Source of the DNA: Limnochordia bacterium
GTDB taxonomy: Bacteria; Bacillota; Limnochordia; DUMW01
DNA: 64,000 nt
Direction of reading: 5' to 3'
NCBI GenBank assembly: GCA_023230925.1
Contig: JALNWK010000010.1
Span: 1 to 64,000, forward strand
A program made the translations under genes and the position numbers. A model generated the notes under the pieces. The model did no database searches, was not told the origin of the DNA, and worked only from the letters and a program-made list of their open reading frames with translations. Shown one piece after another: positions 33,709-42,607 of this stretch. How positions within the stretch are numbered: position 1 is the stretch's first letter; the number at the start of each line of letters is the position of its first letter.

Positions 33709-34019
33709 CTCCTAAAGAAATATACGGACAAACTCGGAAATCAGGTTATATACATATATTCCACAGTGTACCATGAAATTCCTGGTGTGTCAGAAACAGA
33801 TTAATGCCTACTAGATTACGTAGTAAGGGGTATCTCTGTACATAAGCGTATAGTTCCTGGAGTGATGGAGTCTTTGGGGGGGCAAATTTCGAGAAAGCGT
33901 TTCAAGGATCAGCCATTAGGACCCTACGACATCAATCTACCATCCAATCATCTAACGCGGGTTGCACGGCCTGATGTTGTCGCACTAACAAAGGACGTGA
34001 TACGTGATTCTTTCGGGCT
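33709..34019. other. intergenic stretch without recognised features
   Basis: No gene, RNA or clear promoter was identified between the exported protein gene and the carboxypeptidase gene. Confidence 0.4.
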
Positions 34020-34919
34020 TTAGGGGGAGCTGACTAGCTCAGGTGTGTCCATGCATTTCCTAAACCCATAATCTAGCAGACGGGTAGAAGCGGCCGCTTG
34101 GGCCCGTCTGCTGTTAGTATGCATGATTACGGAAATTAGCCGAACTCCATTTCGTTTAGCTGTGGCAATCAAATGATAGCCAGCGGCCTCGGTGTGCCCG
34201 GTTTTTAGTCCGTCGCAGCCGGGGTATGTTCCCAAAAGAGGGTTTGTATTGCGCATAACAAACAAGGGATTCTCCCGAAGCACTTGACTTGGGGTGCGGC
34301 TCCACTCGAGGATTTGCCGGTGGCAAAGCACTTCCTGGGCCAGACGGGCCATGTCGGTAGCAGTAGTGAATCCTTCCTCCTCACCGTCGGGTGCGGGAAG
34401 ACCGGTTGCATTTACGAAGCGGGTATTCTGCATACCTAGTTCGTCAGCCCTTTCCATCATGCGGCTCACAAACTGGGGTTCGTTTCCACCCAGGTATTCA
34501 GCAATGGCAACCGCTGCATCATTTGCTGAGGCGATCATTAAAGACATCAGAAGTTGCTCAACAGTATAACACTCTCCTGCGCCAAGCCAGACGCGGGAGC
34601 CCTCCATTGAGGCGGCATATTCACTTACTGAAACCAGATCCAGTAAGTCTACCTGACGACTTTCGATGGCCTCCACAGCAAGAAGGACGGTCATCAACTT
34701 AGTAAGACTCGCAGGAGGAATTCGTTTTTCGGCATTGTGCTGATACAATATTTCGCCGGAGTCTATTTCTACCACAACCGCTGATAGGGCAGGATGCAGA
34801 CGAAGAGGATCCTGTAGTAGTGCCCCGATTCCAAAAAGCACAACTGAGATACCCAAGACAATTACAATAGTTTTCCGGGACATGCCTTTACCCCGTTCTT
34901 GCTGTCCATTGGTGGACAA
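34020..34919 (-). CDS. D-alanyl-D-alanine carboxypeptidase
   Basis: A penicillin-binding protein of the S11 family (DacF/DacA-like) that removes the terminal D-Ala of peptidoglycan stem peptides. The active-site SxxK is in PPASLTKLMT, SxN is in IASANDAA, and KTG is in DGLKTGHTEAAGYH. An N-terminal hydrophobic helix (IVIVLGISVVLFGIGALL) anchors or exports it. The usual C-terminal domain and amphipathic anchor are absent, so it is shorter (about 299 residues) than most relatives. The start may be TTG 34919 (good GAGGGTGA site) or ATG 34883. Confidence 0.9.
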   Translation of the reverse strand: MSTNGQQERGKGMSRKTIVIVLGISVVLFGIGALLQDPLRLHPALSAVVVEIDSGEILYQHNAEKRIPPASLTKLMTVLLAVEAIESRQVDLLDLVSVSEYAASMEGSRVWLGAGECYTVEQLLMSLMIASANDAAVAIAEYLGGNEPQFVSRMMERADELGMQNTRFVNATGLPAPDGEEEGFTTATDMARLAQEVLCHRQILEWSRTPSQVLRENPLFVMRNTNPLLGTYPGCDGLKTGHTEAAGYHLIATAKRNGVRLISVIMHTNSRRAQAAASTRLLDYGFRKCMDTPELVSSP

Positions 34920-35231
34920 TCCCCATCACCCTCATTTAGTGTTCTCCCCGCACGGTGTTCCTGGCTGTCCAGCTTCTCGTATGATCTAAAGTAGCTTTGT
35001 AGATGTGTTGCCATCTTGGTCCTAATGGAGATTGGACAAATGCGCGGGAGAGGCTTGAATGCACGTTAAGCTACTACTGTACTCAATGCTAACACGGACT
35101 ACCTTTTGAGTCAATTTAGGAAAAACCTGGTGAATCGTGGGTTAACATTAATACGGCCAATTGCCATATATGCTCAAGGTGGTGTTGAGTCTTCTTTTGC
35201 GAGAGTGGATTTGAAAAACAGGTAAGAACAC
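34920..35231. other. divergent intergenic stretch before lonB
   Basis: The region carries the promoters of the divergent carboxypeptidase and lonB genes. Apart from the sporulation-type box at 35232-35259, no element was recognised. Confidence 0.4.
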
Positions 35232-35259
35232 GTTTAAAGGTGTCCGCCTTGGGCATAAT
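35232..35259 (+). promoter_or_regulatory. candidate sporulation-type promoter of lonB
   Basis: GTTTA (35232-35236), 14 bases, GGGCATAAT (35251-35259). The second box fits the GGnnAnAnT pattern of sigma-F and also contains CATAATA, similar to sigma-G -10 boxes. In Bacillus lonB is forespore-expressed. Confidence 0.4.
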
Positions 35260-35291
35260 AGGTTAAGAGAAGTCTAGGGGAAGGTGAAACC

Positions 35292-36980
35292 ATGAATCTG
35301 ATGGCCGTTGTGGGGCTTATTAACCTATTCTTTGCGATCGTAATCGGTCTTTACTTTTGGAATCTGCTTAAGCAACAGCAATCGAATAAGTCCGCCATTG
35401 ACCGGGAATCAAAAAGGGAGTTAGAGAAGCTCCGAAAGCTGAAGGCTATCTCGTTAAGCGAACCACTGTCTGAAAAAACGAGGCCTCGCCGGTTTGAGGA
35501 TATTGTAGGGCAAGAAGATGGGCTACGGGCTTTACGGGCTGCCCTGTGCGGTCCTAATCCCCAGCATGTGCTTATTTATGGTCCTCCTGGCGTGGGAAAG
35601 ACCGCAGCGGCCAGGGTAGTGCTTGAAGAAGCGAAGAAGAACCCCCTGTCCCCCTTCCGGTCCGATGCTGTGTTTGTGGAAGTGGATGCAACTACCGCTA
35701 GGTTTGATGACCGGGGCATTGCGGATCCGCTCATGGGCTCGGTGCATGATCCAATTTACCAAGGTGCTGGACCGTTGGGTATGGCCGGCATTCCCCAGCC
35801 AAAACCTGGTGCAGTCACTAAAGCTCATGGCGGGGTGTTATTCATTGACGAAATCGGAGAGCTACATCCAATCCAGATGAATAAGTTGCTAAAGGTATTA
35901 GAGGACCGCAAGGTGTTTCTAGAAAGTGCCTACTACAGCTCGGAGGATACAAATATTCCTTTGCATATTCATGAGATCTTTCAGAAGGGTCTTCCCGCAG
36001 ACTTTCGCCTCATTGGTGCTACCACGAGAATGCCTTGGGATATCCCTCCGGCAATTCGGTCCCGCTGTATGGAAGTGTATTTCCGTCCATTATTAGCTGA
36101 GGAAGTACGGAAGATTGCTCAGATGGCGGCAAAAAAGATCAGTTTTACGCTTCCAGACGGTGTGCTCGATGTGTTAGAGAAGTATGCTACCAACGGGCGG
36201 GAAGCTGTGAATATGATTCAACTGGCGGCGGGCATCGCCCAGACGGAAGGTAGGCGTAGTATCGAGCAGGAAGATGTGGAGTGGGTAGTTGCCAGTGGTC
36301 AGTACAATCCCCGCCCCAAGGCAACGATTCCGGACGCTCCCGAGGTGGGGCTTGTGAACGGACTTGCGGTTTATGGACCCAATATGGGGGTACTACTGGA
36401 AATTGAGGCAACGGCTATTCCAGCGAGTCAACCTGGGCGCGGCGAACTGATCATTACCGGAGTAGTTGAGGAGGAAGAACTAGGTGGTGGTAACCACCGG
36501 ATGCGACGCAAGAGTATGGCGAAGGGTTCGGTGGACAATGTGATTACCATTCTGAAAAACGCCCTGGGTGTTGAACCAAAGGACTACGATATCCACATCA
36601 ATTTCCCCGGTGGAACTCCCGTGGATGGCCCTTCGGCGGGAGTGGCGATGGTTTGTGCCATCTACTCCGCTATTTCGAATCAACCAATAGATAACACTGT
36701 GGCGATGACCGGGGAGGTATCCATTCACGGTAAAGTAAAACCGGTGGGTGGGATTGTGGCCAAAGTGGAAGCTGCTCGGCTGGCGGGGGTGAAGCGGGTC
36801 ATCATACCCCATGAGAATTGGCAGGAGTTATTTGCTGCCCTGCAAGATATTGAGGTAGTAGGAGTGACGGAGATTTCCGAGGTCTTGGAGGTGGCTTTGT
36901 ATCGGAAGCAGAAAGAAACCGGGGTGGATGCGGCAAGGATTCCGGGTCCAGTATCCATAGGAACCGGTACCTTTGTTTAA
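35292..36980 (+). CDS. lonB: ATP-dependent protease LonB
   Basis: This is the membrane-anchored Lon-type protease of spore-formers. An N-terminal membrane helix (VVGLINLFFAIVIGLYFW) is followed by a charged linker and the AAA+ domain: Walker A YGPPGVGKTAAA (about residue 97), Walker B GGVLFIDEIGEL. The C-terminal Lon protease domain has the catalytic Ser in DGPSAGVAM and the Lys in KVKPVGGIVAKVEAA. It lacks the N-terminal LonA substrate domain. It lies directly before lonA, as in Bacillus. ATG 35292 has AGGGGAAGG upstream. Length is 562 residues. Confidence 0.95.
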   Translation: MNLMAVVGLINLFFAIVIGLYFWNLLKQQQSNKSAIDRESKRELEKLRKLKAISLSEPLSEKTRPRRFEDIVGQEDGLRALRAALCGPNPQHVLIYGPPGVGKTAAARVVLEEAKKNPLSPFRSDAVFVEVDATTARFDDRGIADPLMGSVHDPIYQGAGPLGMAGIPQPKPGAVTKAHGGVLFIDEIGELHPIQMNKLLKVLEDRKVFLESAYYSSEDTNIPLHIHEIFQKGLPADFRLIGATTRMPWDIPPAIRSRCMEVYFRPLLAEEVRKIAQMAAKKISFTLPDGVLDVLEKYATNGREAVNMIQLAAGIAQTEGRRSIEQEDVEWVVASGQYNPRPKATIPDAPEVGLVNGLAVYGPNMGVLLEIEATAIPASQPGRGELIITGVVEEEELGGGNHRMRRKSMAKGSVDNVITILKNALGVEPKDYDIHINFPGGTPVDGPSAGVAMVCAIYSAISNQPIDNTVAMTGEVSIHGKVKPVGGIVAKVEAARLAGVKRVIIPHENWQELFAALQDIEVVGVTEISEVLEVALYRKQKETGVDAARIPGPVSIGTGTFV

Positions 36981-37061
36981 AAATGTCCTCTTTACCAGGC
37001 AATGACCACCCTCGTTTTCAATTTGCGGCAGGAATTCACCACACCGAATAGAATAATAGTG

Positions 37062-37067
37062 TATAAT
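37062..37067 (+). promoter_or_regulatory. -10 box of the lonA promoter
   Basis: A perfect TATAAT after the lonB stop. A good -35 box at 17 bases is not seen. The transcript would begin just before the hairpin at 37081. Confidence 0.4.
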
Positions 37068-37080
37068 ATCATACCGGAAG

Positions 37081-37112
37081 GCGGTTACTTATGTAACTGC
37101 TTTTGTTTTTCG
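37081..37112 (+). terminator. terminator or attenuator in the lonA leader
   Basis: GCGGTTAC-TTAT-GTAACTGC followed by TTTTGTTTTT. It lies downstream of the lonA -10 box and upstream of the gene, so it could end lonB transcripts and also attenuate lonA. Confidence 0.7.
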
Positions 37113-37142
37113 GTACAACTAGAACGTTCTGTTCGGAGTGTG

Positions 37143-39575
37143 ATGTGGGTGGCACAGGAGAAGCAGGTAACACGGGTAGAAGAGCTGCCGTTAATTCCAT
37201 TACGGGGAATGCTGGTTTTCCCCCATACGGTAACCCCCCTCGATGTGGGAAGGACCCGTTCAATCAAGGCCCTGGAAGAGGCGATGATCCGTGAGCGGAC
37301 CGTTATTTTGGCTTCCCAAAGGCATGTCGAGGAGGCGGAACCAGAACCGGCAGACATCTATCGTATTGGGACAGTTGCCGAGGTAAAACAGCTGCTTAAG
37401 ATGCCCGAAGGACAGCTGCGGGTATTAGTCGAGGGGGTATCCCGGGGCCGCATTCTTGATTTTTTACATGAAGAACCATTTTATAAGGTACGGGCCTACG
37501 CACTGGAACCTGATGTGATTAAGACTAGAGAAGTGGAGGCTTTAATGCGTACCGCGGTAACCAAGTTTGAGCAGTATGTTAAACTAAGTCGCTCCATGCC
37601 TGGGGAGATCCTCGCCACCGTAAACACTGTGGAGGGTCCAAGCAGGCTTGCGGATACAATCGCTTCCCAGATGATTCTGCCTGTGGAGAAGAAGCAGTTA
37701 GTTCTTGAGAGCATTGATGTTGAAGAACGTCTGCAGCTTCTATGCACGTTGTTGACCAAGGAAATGGATATTATGCAGTTGGAGAAGAAAATCCATCTGC
37801 GGGTCCGCAAACAGATCGAGAAATCCCAGAAGGAATACTATCTACGAGAACAGATTAAGGCGATTGAAAAGGAACTTGGAGAGGATCAAGACAGCAATCC
37901 TGAGATTAGGGAGTATAGACAGAAGATTGCTGAGGCCCAGATGCCCGACGAGGCAGAGAAAAAGGCCCTCTACGAGCTAGAACGATTGTATAAGATGCCG
38001 CCGATGGTGGCTGAAGCAACAGTGATCAGGAATTATCTCGATTGGTTAGTAGCCATACCTTGGTCCTTTAAGACCGAAGATCGACTGGATCTTGACTACG
38101 CGGCGAAGGTGCTGGATGAGGACCATTTTGGCTTAGAGACAGTCAAGGAGAGAATCCTAGAGTTTTTGGCGGTGCGCCATTTGACGGGCAAAGTCAAGGG
38201 TCCCATTTTGTGCTTGGCCGGGCCACCGGGGGTGGGTAAAACCTCCCTGGGTAAATCCATTGCCCGGGCCATGGGCAGACGTTTTCATCGGTTCTCCCTG
38301 GGTGGTGTTCGGGACGAAGCGGAGATTCGCGGTCACCGACGGACCTATGTGGGAGCAATGCCAGGCAAGATTATCCAAGTGATGCGCCGGGTTGAGGCAG
38401 TGAATCCAGTAGTGCTTTTGGATGAGGTAGACAAGATGACTTCGGATTTCCGTGGAGATCCTGCCTCGGCACTACTTGAAGTGCTAGATTCTGAACAAAA
38501 CGATACTTTCCAAGATCACTATCTGGAAGTACCCTATGATCTTTCGGAGGTTTTATTTATTACGACGGCAAACGTCCTAAGCGATATTCCACCGGCTCTG
38601 CGGGATCGTATGGAAATCATCGAGATCCCAGGGTATACAGAGTATGAAAAACTAGAGATCGCCAAAAGGCATTTGGTGCCAAAGCAGATGGCTATCCATG
38701 GGATCAAGAAGAAACAACTTGGGTTTTCCGACGCAGCAATCAGCAAGATTATCAACGGGTATACTAGGGAGAGCGGAGTACGTAGTCTTGAACGCCAGAT
38801 TGCTTCCCTTTGTCGGAAGACCGCTAAGGAGTTTGTCCAAAGTGGGAAGAAGCAGATTAGCATTTCCATGCGTAATTTGGAGAAATATCTAGGTTCGCCC
38901 CAATACTATGAATGGCAAGGCGAAAAAGAAGACCGGATTGGGTTGGTCAATGGTCTTGCCTATACTCAGTACGGCGGCGATGTGTTATCTATTGAGGTAG
39001 TTGTTGTTCCCGGTAAGGGTAAACTTGTACTAACCGGGAAGCTTGGGGATGTAATGAAGGAATCGGCCCAAGCGGCATTCAGCTATGTGCGCTCCAAGGC
39101 CGTGGAGTTAAGCATTCCACCGAACTTTTATGAGGACTATGATATCCATGTCCATGTACCCGAGGGGGCAATTCCAAAGGATGGTCCTTCTGCAGGCATC
39201 ACCATTGCGGTGGCCTTAGCATCGGCTTTGACGGGGCGTTATGTGCATCGGGATGTGGCAATGACAGGGGAACTGACCTTACGGGGACGGGTATTGCCCA
39301 TTGGAGGTCTGAAGGAGAAACTCCTTGCTGCACAACGTGCAGGTATGCGTAAGGTGATTATACCTGAGGCGAACAAAAAGGATTTAGAGGAAATTCCTGA
39401 TTTGATCAAAGAAAAACTGGAGATTATTACTGTAAAGCATATGGACCGGGTACTGGATGTGGCTTTAGTACCTAAGGCATTGGAGGAAGATTTACCTTCG
39501 GAAGATGCGATTGAGTATTTGCCCGCAGTCGAGCGCAAGACCTGGCCTGATGCAGTGCATGGATCTACCCAGTAA
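37143..39575 (+). CDS. lonA: ATP-dependent protease La (LonA)
   Basis: This cytoplasmic AAA+ serine protease degrades misfolded and regulatory proteins. The N-terminal substrate domain starts with LPLIPLRGMLVFPHTVTPLDVGR. A coiled region (EKIHLRVRKQIEKSQKEYYLREQIKAIEKELGED, in part) precedes Walker A GPPGVGKTSLGKSIA, Walker B VVLLDEVDKM, and the protease domain with Ser in DGPSAGITIAVALASA and Lys in GGLKEKLLAAQRAG. ATG 37143 (or GTG 37149) follows CGGAGTG and gives 810 residues, a normal length. The frame upstream crosses the promoter and terminator and is not coding. Confidence 0.96.
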   Translation: MWVAQEKQVTRVEELPLIPLRGMLVFPHTVTPLDVGRTRSIKALEEAMIRERTVILASQRHVEEAEPEPADIYRIGTVAEVKQLLKMPEGQLRVLVEGVSRGRILDFLHEEPFYKVRAYALEPDVIKTREVEALMRTAVTKFEQYVKLSRSMPGEILATVNTVEGPSRLADTIASQMILPVEKKQLVLESIDVEERLQLLCTLLTKEMDIMQLEKKIHLRVRKQIEKSQKEYYLREQIKAIEKELGEDQDSNPEIREYRQKIAEAQMPDEAEKKALYELERLYKMPPMVAEATVIRNYLDWLVAIPWSFKTEDRLDLDYAAKVLDEDHFGLETVKERILEFLAVRHLTGKVKGPILCLAGPPGVGKTSLGKSIARAMGRRFHRFSLGGVRDEAEIRGHRRTYVGAMPGKIIQVMRRVEAVNPVVLLDEVDKMTSDFRGDPASALLEVLDSEQNDTFQDHYLEVPYDLSEVLFITTANVLSDIPPALRDRMEIIEIPGYTEYEKLEIAKRHLVPKQMAIHGIKKKQLGFSDAAISKIINGYTRESGVRSLERQIASLCRKTAKEFVQSGKKQISISMRNLEKYLGSPQYYEWQGEKEDRIGLVNGLAYTQYGGDVLSIEVVVVPGKGKLVLTGKLGDVMKESAQAAFSYVRSKAVELSIPPNFYEDYDIHVHVPEGAIPKDGPSAGITIAVALASALTGRYVHRDVAMTGELTLRGRVLPIGGLKEKLLAAQRAGMRKVIIPEANKKDLEEIPDLIKEKLEIITVKHMDRVLDVALVPKALEEDLPSEDAIEYLPAVERKTWPDAVHGSTQ

Positions 39576-39597
39576 TCTAGACTGTGGGGGGAGTAAA

Positions 39598-40569
39598 TTG
39601 GAAAACAGGGAAGTTCTAATTCCAAATGATGAGATTACAGAGAGTCTAAGGGGAAGGTCCTTTCTGCGGTTATATGACTTTTCCCCCCAGGAGCTTACAC
39701 GCTTTCTTGAGGTAGCCCAAAGGTTAAAGAAAGCACAGAAGATGGGTCAACCCCATGGACTGCTGGCCGGCAAGTCCCTGGGGATGATCTTTCGGAAGAC
39801 ATCGACGAGAACCCGGGTTTCTTTTGAAGTAGGTATCTATCAACTTGGTGGGCGTGGTCTGTACCTAAACAGCGATGACATTCAGCTGGGCCGTGGCGAA
39901 AGTGTGTATGATACGGCGATGGTACTGTCCCGTTATCTAGATGGAATTATGATTCGGACCTTTGAGCAGGCGGAAGTAGATACTTTGGCACAGAACGCCA
40001 CCATCCCGGTAATTAACGGTCTTACCGACTTCTGTCATCCCTGTCAGGTACTAAGTGATCTCTTTACTATTCAAGAGAAACGGGGCCGACTACAGGGGCT
40101 TAAACTGGCATACGTTGGCGATGGGAACAATATGGCCCACTCACTCATGGTCGGTTGCAGCAAAATGGGTGTCAACGTTAGCATTGCCTATCCACCGGGC
40201 TATGCACCCAATGCAGAAGTAGTCGAGTGGGCTAAGGCTACTGCCCAGGAACACGGTTCCCTGGTGGAATTAACAACCAATCCCTACGAGGGAGTCGCCG
40301 GGGCGGACGTAATTTACACCGACGTCTGGACGAGTATGGGACAGGAGGCCGAGGAAGAACGACGACTTAGGGACTTTGGAAAATACCAGGTTAACCAAAA
40401 ACTAGTACAGAGTGCCAAACCTGACGTAATGGTGATGCATTGTCTACCGGCCAACCGAGGCCAGGAGATTACTGATGAAGTCATGGATGGGCCCAACTCC
40501 ATCGTCTTTGATCAGGCGGAAAACCGGCTTCATGCACAAAAAGCCATTATGGCGTTACTGATGGGCTAG
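39598..40569 (+). CDS. argF: ornithine carbamoyltransferase
   Basis: It makes citrulline from ornithine and carbamoyl phosphate. The carbamoyl-phosphate loop is FRKTSTRTRVSFE, followed by the HPCQ motif (DFCHPCQVLSDL), ornithine-site residues in YTDVWTSMGQE, and the catalytic HCLPA. The start TTG 39598 has GGGGGGAG 5 bases upstream and gives 323 residues. It follows lonA at 22 bases and may be co-transcribed with it, an unusual pairing. No other arginine genes are in the window, so a catabolic (arginine deiminase) or biosynthetic role cannot be separated. A terminator follows. Confidence 0.94.
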   Translation: MENREVLIPNDEITESLRGRSFLRLYDFSPQELTRFLEVAQRLKKAQKMGQPHGLLAGKSLGMIFRKTSTRTRVSFEVGIYQLGGRGLYLNSDDIQLGRGESVYDTAMVLSRYLDGIMIRTFEQAEVDTLAQNATIPVINGLTDFCHPCQVLSDLFTIQEKRGRLQGLKLAYVGDGNNMAHSLMVGCSKMGVNVSIAYPPGYAPNAEVVEWAKATAQEHGSLVELTTNPYEGVAGADVIYTDVWTSMGQEAEEERRLRDFGKYQVNQKLVQSAKPDVMVMHCLPANRGQEITDEVMDGPNSIVFDQAENRLHAQKAIMALLMG

Positions 40570-40597
40570 CGCAAAGATAAGAATCGAATTTCGCTTG

Positions 40598-40626
40598 ACC
40601 GCGATGGGTCTAGCCATCGGTTTTTA
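40598..40626 (+). terminator. terminator after argF
   Basis: CGATGG (40602-40607) pairs with CCATCG (40614-40619), extended by CC/GG, with TTTTT directly after. Confidence 0.7.
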
Positions 40627-41019
40627 CAGGTGGGGACTCTTCCCGATGACGAGGAAGGGTGTGCTGATACTTGGCCTGTTCTGCAGAGCGGTATTTTATA
40701 GCAGAAAAAGCCCCAGGATAAGAACCGATGGCTTCTAGAGAGGACACCTACAACAAGGACTGCCTATGCTGGTTTTCGGGTGGTCCTTTTGCCCGTAAGG
40801 TTGTAAGTGGGGTCAAGGACAGTTGCGGATAACGCCCCTTGCCGGAAAGGCAGGGGATAGTACTGTCTTTGTATATTCGCTAGTTGTCCAAACGTAACAA
40901 GGCAACAGCCTGCGATTGGTCTTGATCTCTTTCTTCAGCGCTGATTACATGTTAGTATAAGAGAAAGTACGATAGACGCAAGGAAAAATAGTTGCGCCGC
41001 CATAGAGAAAGGAGGAGTA
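40627..41019. other. intergenic stretch before the LacI-type regulator gene
   Basis: A GC-rich hairpin, CCCCTTGCC (40835-40843) with GGCAGGGG (40849-40856, one bulged T), is the only clear structure. A -10-like TATAAG at 40956 lies about 60 bases before the regulator, without a clear -35 box. Confidence 0.4.
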
Positions 41020-41022
41020 TTG

Positions 41023-42099
41023 GTGCCCCAGGAAAAAGTGCGTTCCGAGGCGTGGGATCACAAACAGCCTGAACCACTGGGTCGGGCAACAATCCACACA
41101 GTTGCTGAAGTGGCTGGCGTTTCTTCAGCTACGGTCTCACGGGTACTAAACCAAAGCCCTCTTGTTGCTTCCCACACCCGTGAACGTGTCTACCGGGCTA
41201 TAGAAGAAACGGGGTTTCGCTCTCCTAGTCGTTTAGCTCGGGCACTTAGAACCAATAGAACAGGAATTCTAGGGCTTTTGGTGGAGAATATCATGAACCC
41301 ATACTACGCGGTTCTAGCCCGAGCTGTGGACGATGTCGCCAAAGAGGAGGGTTTCGTTGTCATCGTGAGCAATGATGATGGCTGCGAAAAGGTAGGTGTT
41401 GAGCGACTTTACACTTTTGGAAGTGTCAATGTGGACGGTGTCCTAGTTGCCCCGGGTGCCCTTGAGGGTAAACGGCGGGATGCGGCCCGGGAAATCAAAG
41501 CACAGGGTGCAGCGGTGATTGGCCTGGGGGATTGTCTTGGCGAAAGTGAGTTCGATGTGATCGGCGTGGATCTACAAGAGGCGGCCTATAAAGTATGCAA
41601 TCATTTGCTATCCTTAGGACATCGCCACATCGGATTCGTAGGGCCTATCATCAAAACAGACCGCTGCCTTGGCTATGAGCAAGCGCTCCGGGATAGTGGC
41701 CTTAGTAGTCATTTGCTTACCATGCCCTACGTAGGTACTAGAGAGGACTTAGTTGAAGCCCTTAGGGAGGAGCTGCCCTCCTTTATTGAAGCGAGAGGAA
41801 TCACTGCTATTATTGGGCATAGTGACTTTATTGCCCTTAAGATCCTACGGGTGGTACGGGAGATGGGCTTGCGCGTCCCTGAGGATATTTCTATCGTCGG
41901 ATTTGACAATATACCTGAAAGCACGATGACTGTTCCCCCGTTGGCATCGGTGGCCATACCGCACAGGGAAATGGCTGCCGCAGCGATAGTCACTATCCAA
42001 AAACGATTAGCTAACGAAATTTCCTCACCTGTTGTGTGTCAGATCCACCAAGCGAAGCTTTGCATGCGTGGATCAGTAGGTTCGAAGAATTGCTCCTAA
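41023..42099 (+). CDS. LacI-family transcriptional regulator
   Basis: A sugar-responsive repressor or activator of 358 residues. The N-terminal helix-turn-helix and hinge read TIHTVAEVAGVSSATVSRVL and ALRTNRTGILGLLVENIMNPYY. The rest is a periplasmic-binding-protein-like effector domain (FDVIGVDLQEAAYKVCNHLL, GHRHIGFVGP, VPEDISIVGFDNIPES). The GTG at 41023 suits AAAGGAGGAG (41008-41017); TTG 41020 is adjacent. Three operator-like sites with core TGTAATCGAT lie downstream, before the DUF4832-type and solute-binding protein genes, so these are its probable targets. Confidence 0.93.
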   Translation: MPQEKVRSEAWDHKQPEPLGRATIHTVAEVAGVSSATVSRVLNQSPLVASHTRERVYRAIEETGFRSPSRLARALRTNRTGILGLLVENIMNPYYAVLARAVDDVAKEEGFVVIVSNDDGCEKVGVERLYTFGSVNVDGVLVAPGALEGKRRDAAREIKAQGAAVIGLGDCLGESEFDVIGVDLQEAAYKVCNHLLSLGHRHIGFVGPIIKTDRCLGYEQALRDSGLSSHLLTMPYVGTREDLVEALREELPSFIEARGITAIIGHSDFIALKILRVVREMGLRVPEDISIVGFDNIPESTMTVPPLASVAIPHREMAAAAIVTIQKRLANEISSPVVCQIHQAKLCMRGSVGSKNCS

Positions 42100-42156
42100 A
42101 AAGGAATTGACAAATGTATGCAGGAGTCTCCCTGCGCGATGGCGAAGTATAGACAT

Positions 42157-42170
42157 TGTAATCGATATCA
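42157..42170. promoter_or_regulatory. LacI-type operator 1
   Basis: TGTAATCGATATCA, 57 bases after the regulator gene, within a 16-mer that recurs exactly at 44395-44410. The centre is the C-G step typical of LacI-family operators. Confidence 0.6.
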
Positions 42171-42323
42171 TTGGAGGTTAACGAGCTGTTATTCGGTGAC
42201 TGTTATCCGTAGATGGCTATCACAGGTAGATATATCTATCTCACTTTGCGTCTAAAGGTGGATGAAGCAGGGTTGTGTTTAACGGTGGCCAATGAGTCCT
42301 GCGTCAGGGCAGTGCACCACGAA

Positions 42324-42337
42324 TGTAATCGATTGCA
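42324..42337. promoter_or_regulatory. LacI-type operator 2
   Basis: TGTAATCGATTGCA, a near-palindrome sharing ten bases (TGTAATCGAT) with the other two sites. It lies 270 bases before the DUF4832-type gene. Confidence 0.55.
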
Positions 42338-42607
42338 GAAGAAGATGGGTGCTAGTGCTAACGAAGGCAACTTGGTCAATCAGCAACAACGAATCAGTTC
42401 CGATAATTCGGTATGTTACAACCCACTTTGCCTAAACGGGTTTGGTCGAGTCAACTGGTTTGTGGCTTTTAGTTTCCTAGGACTAAAGGCCATAATGTGA
42501 TGGGTACGCTTCTACTTCCAAAGACCTACTGCGGTGAAATGGAGTACGTAAAAAGCCACCGAGTGAGGCACATTGAAAAACGATTTTCTTAGTGAGGTGC
42601 ATAAGGC

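Larger units (their letters stand above)
42100..42607. other. regulatory intergenic stretch
   Basis: This 508-base gap holds operators 1 and 2. A 95-codon frame at 42213-42500 covers operator 2 but has no ribosome site or coding character and is not called. No clear terminator follows the regulator gene. Confidence 0.5.

Noticed and set aside
40627..41019. Riboswitch before the LacI-type gene
   Set aside because: Only one hairpin is seen and no known riboswitch signature could be matched by eye.
42213..42500. 95-codon frame between the LacI-type gene and the DUF4832-type gene
   Set aside because: It contains operator 2, has no ribosome site and lacks coding character.
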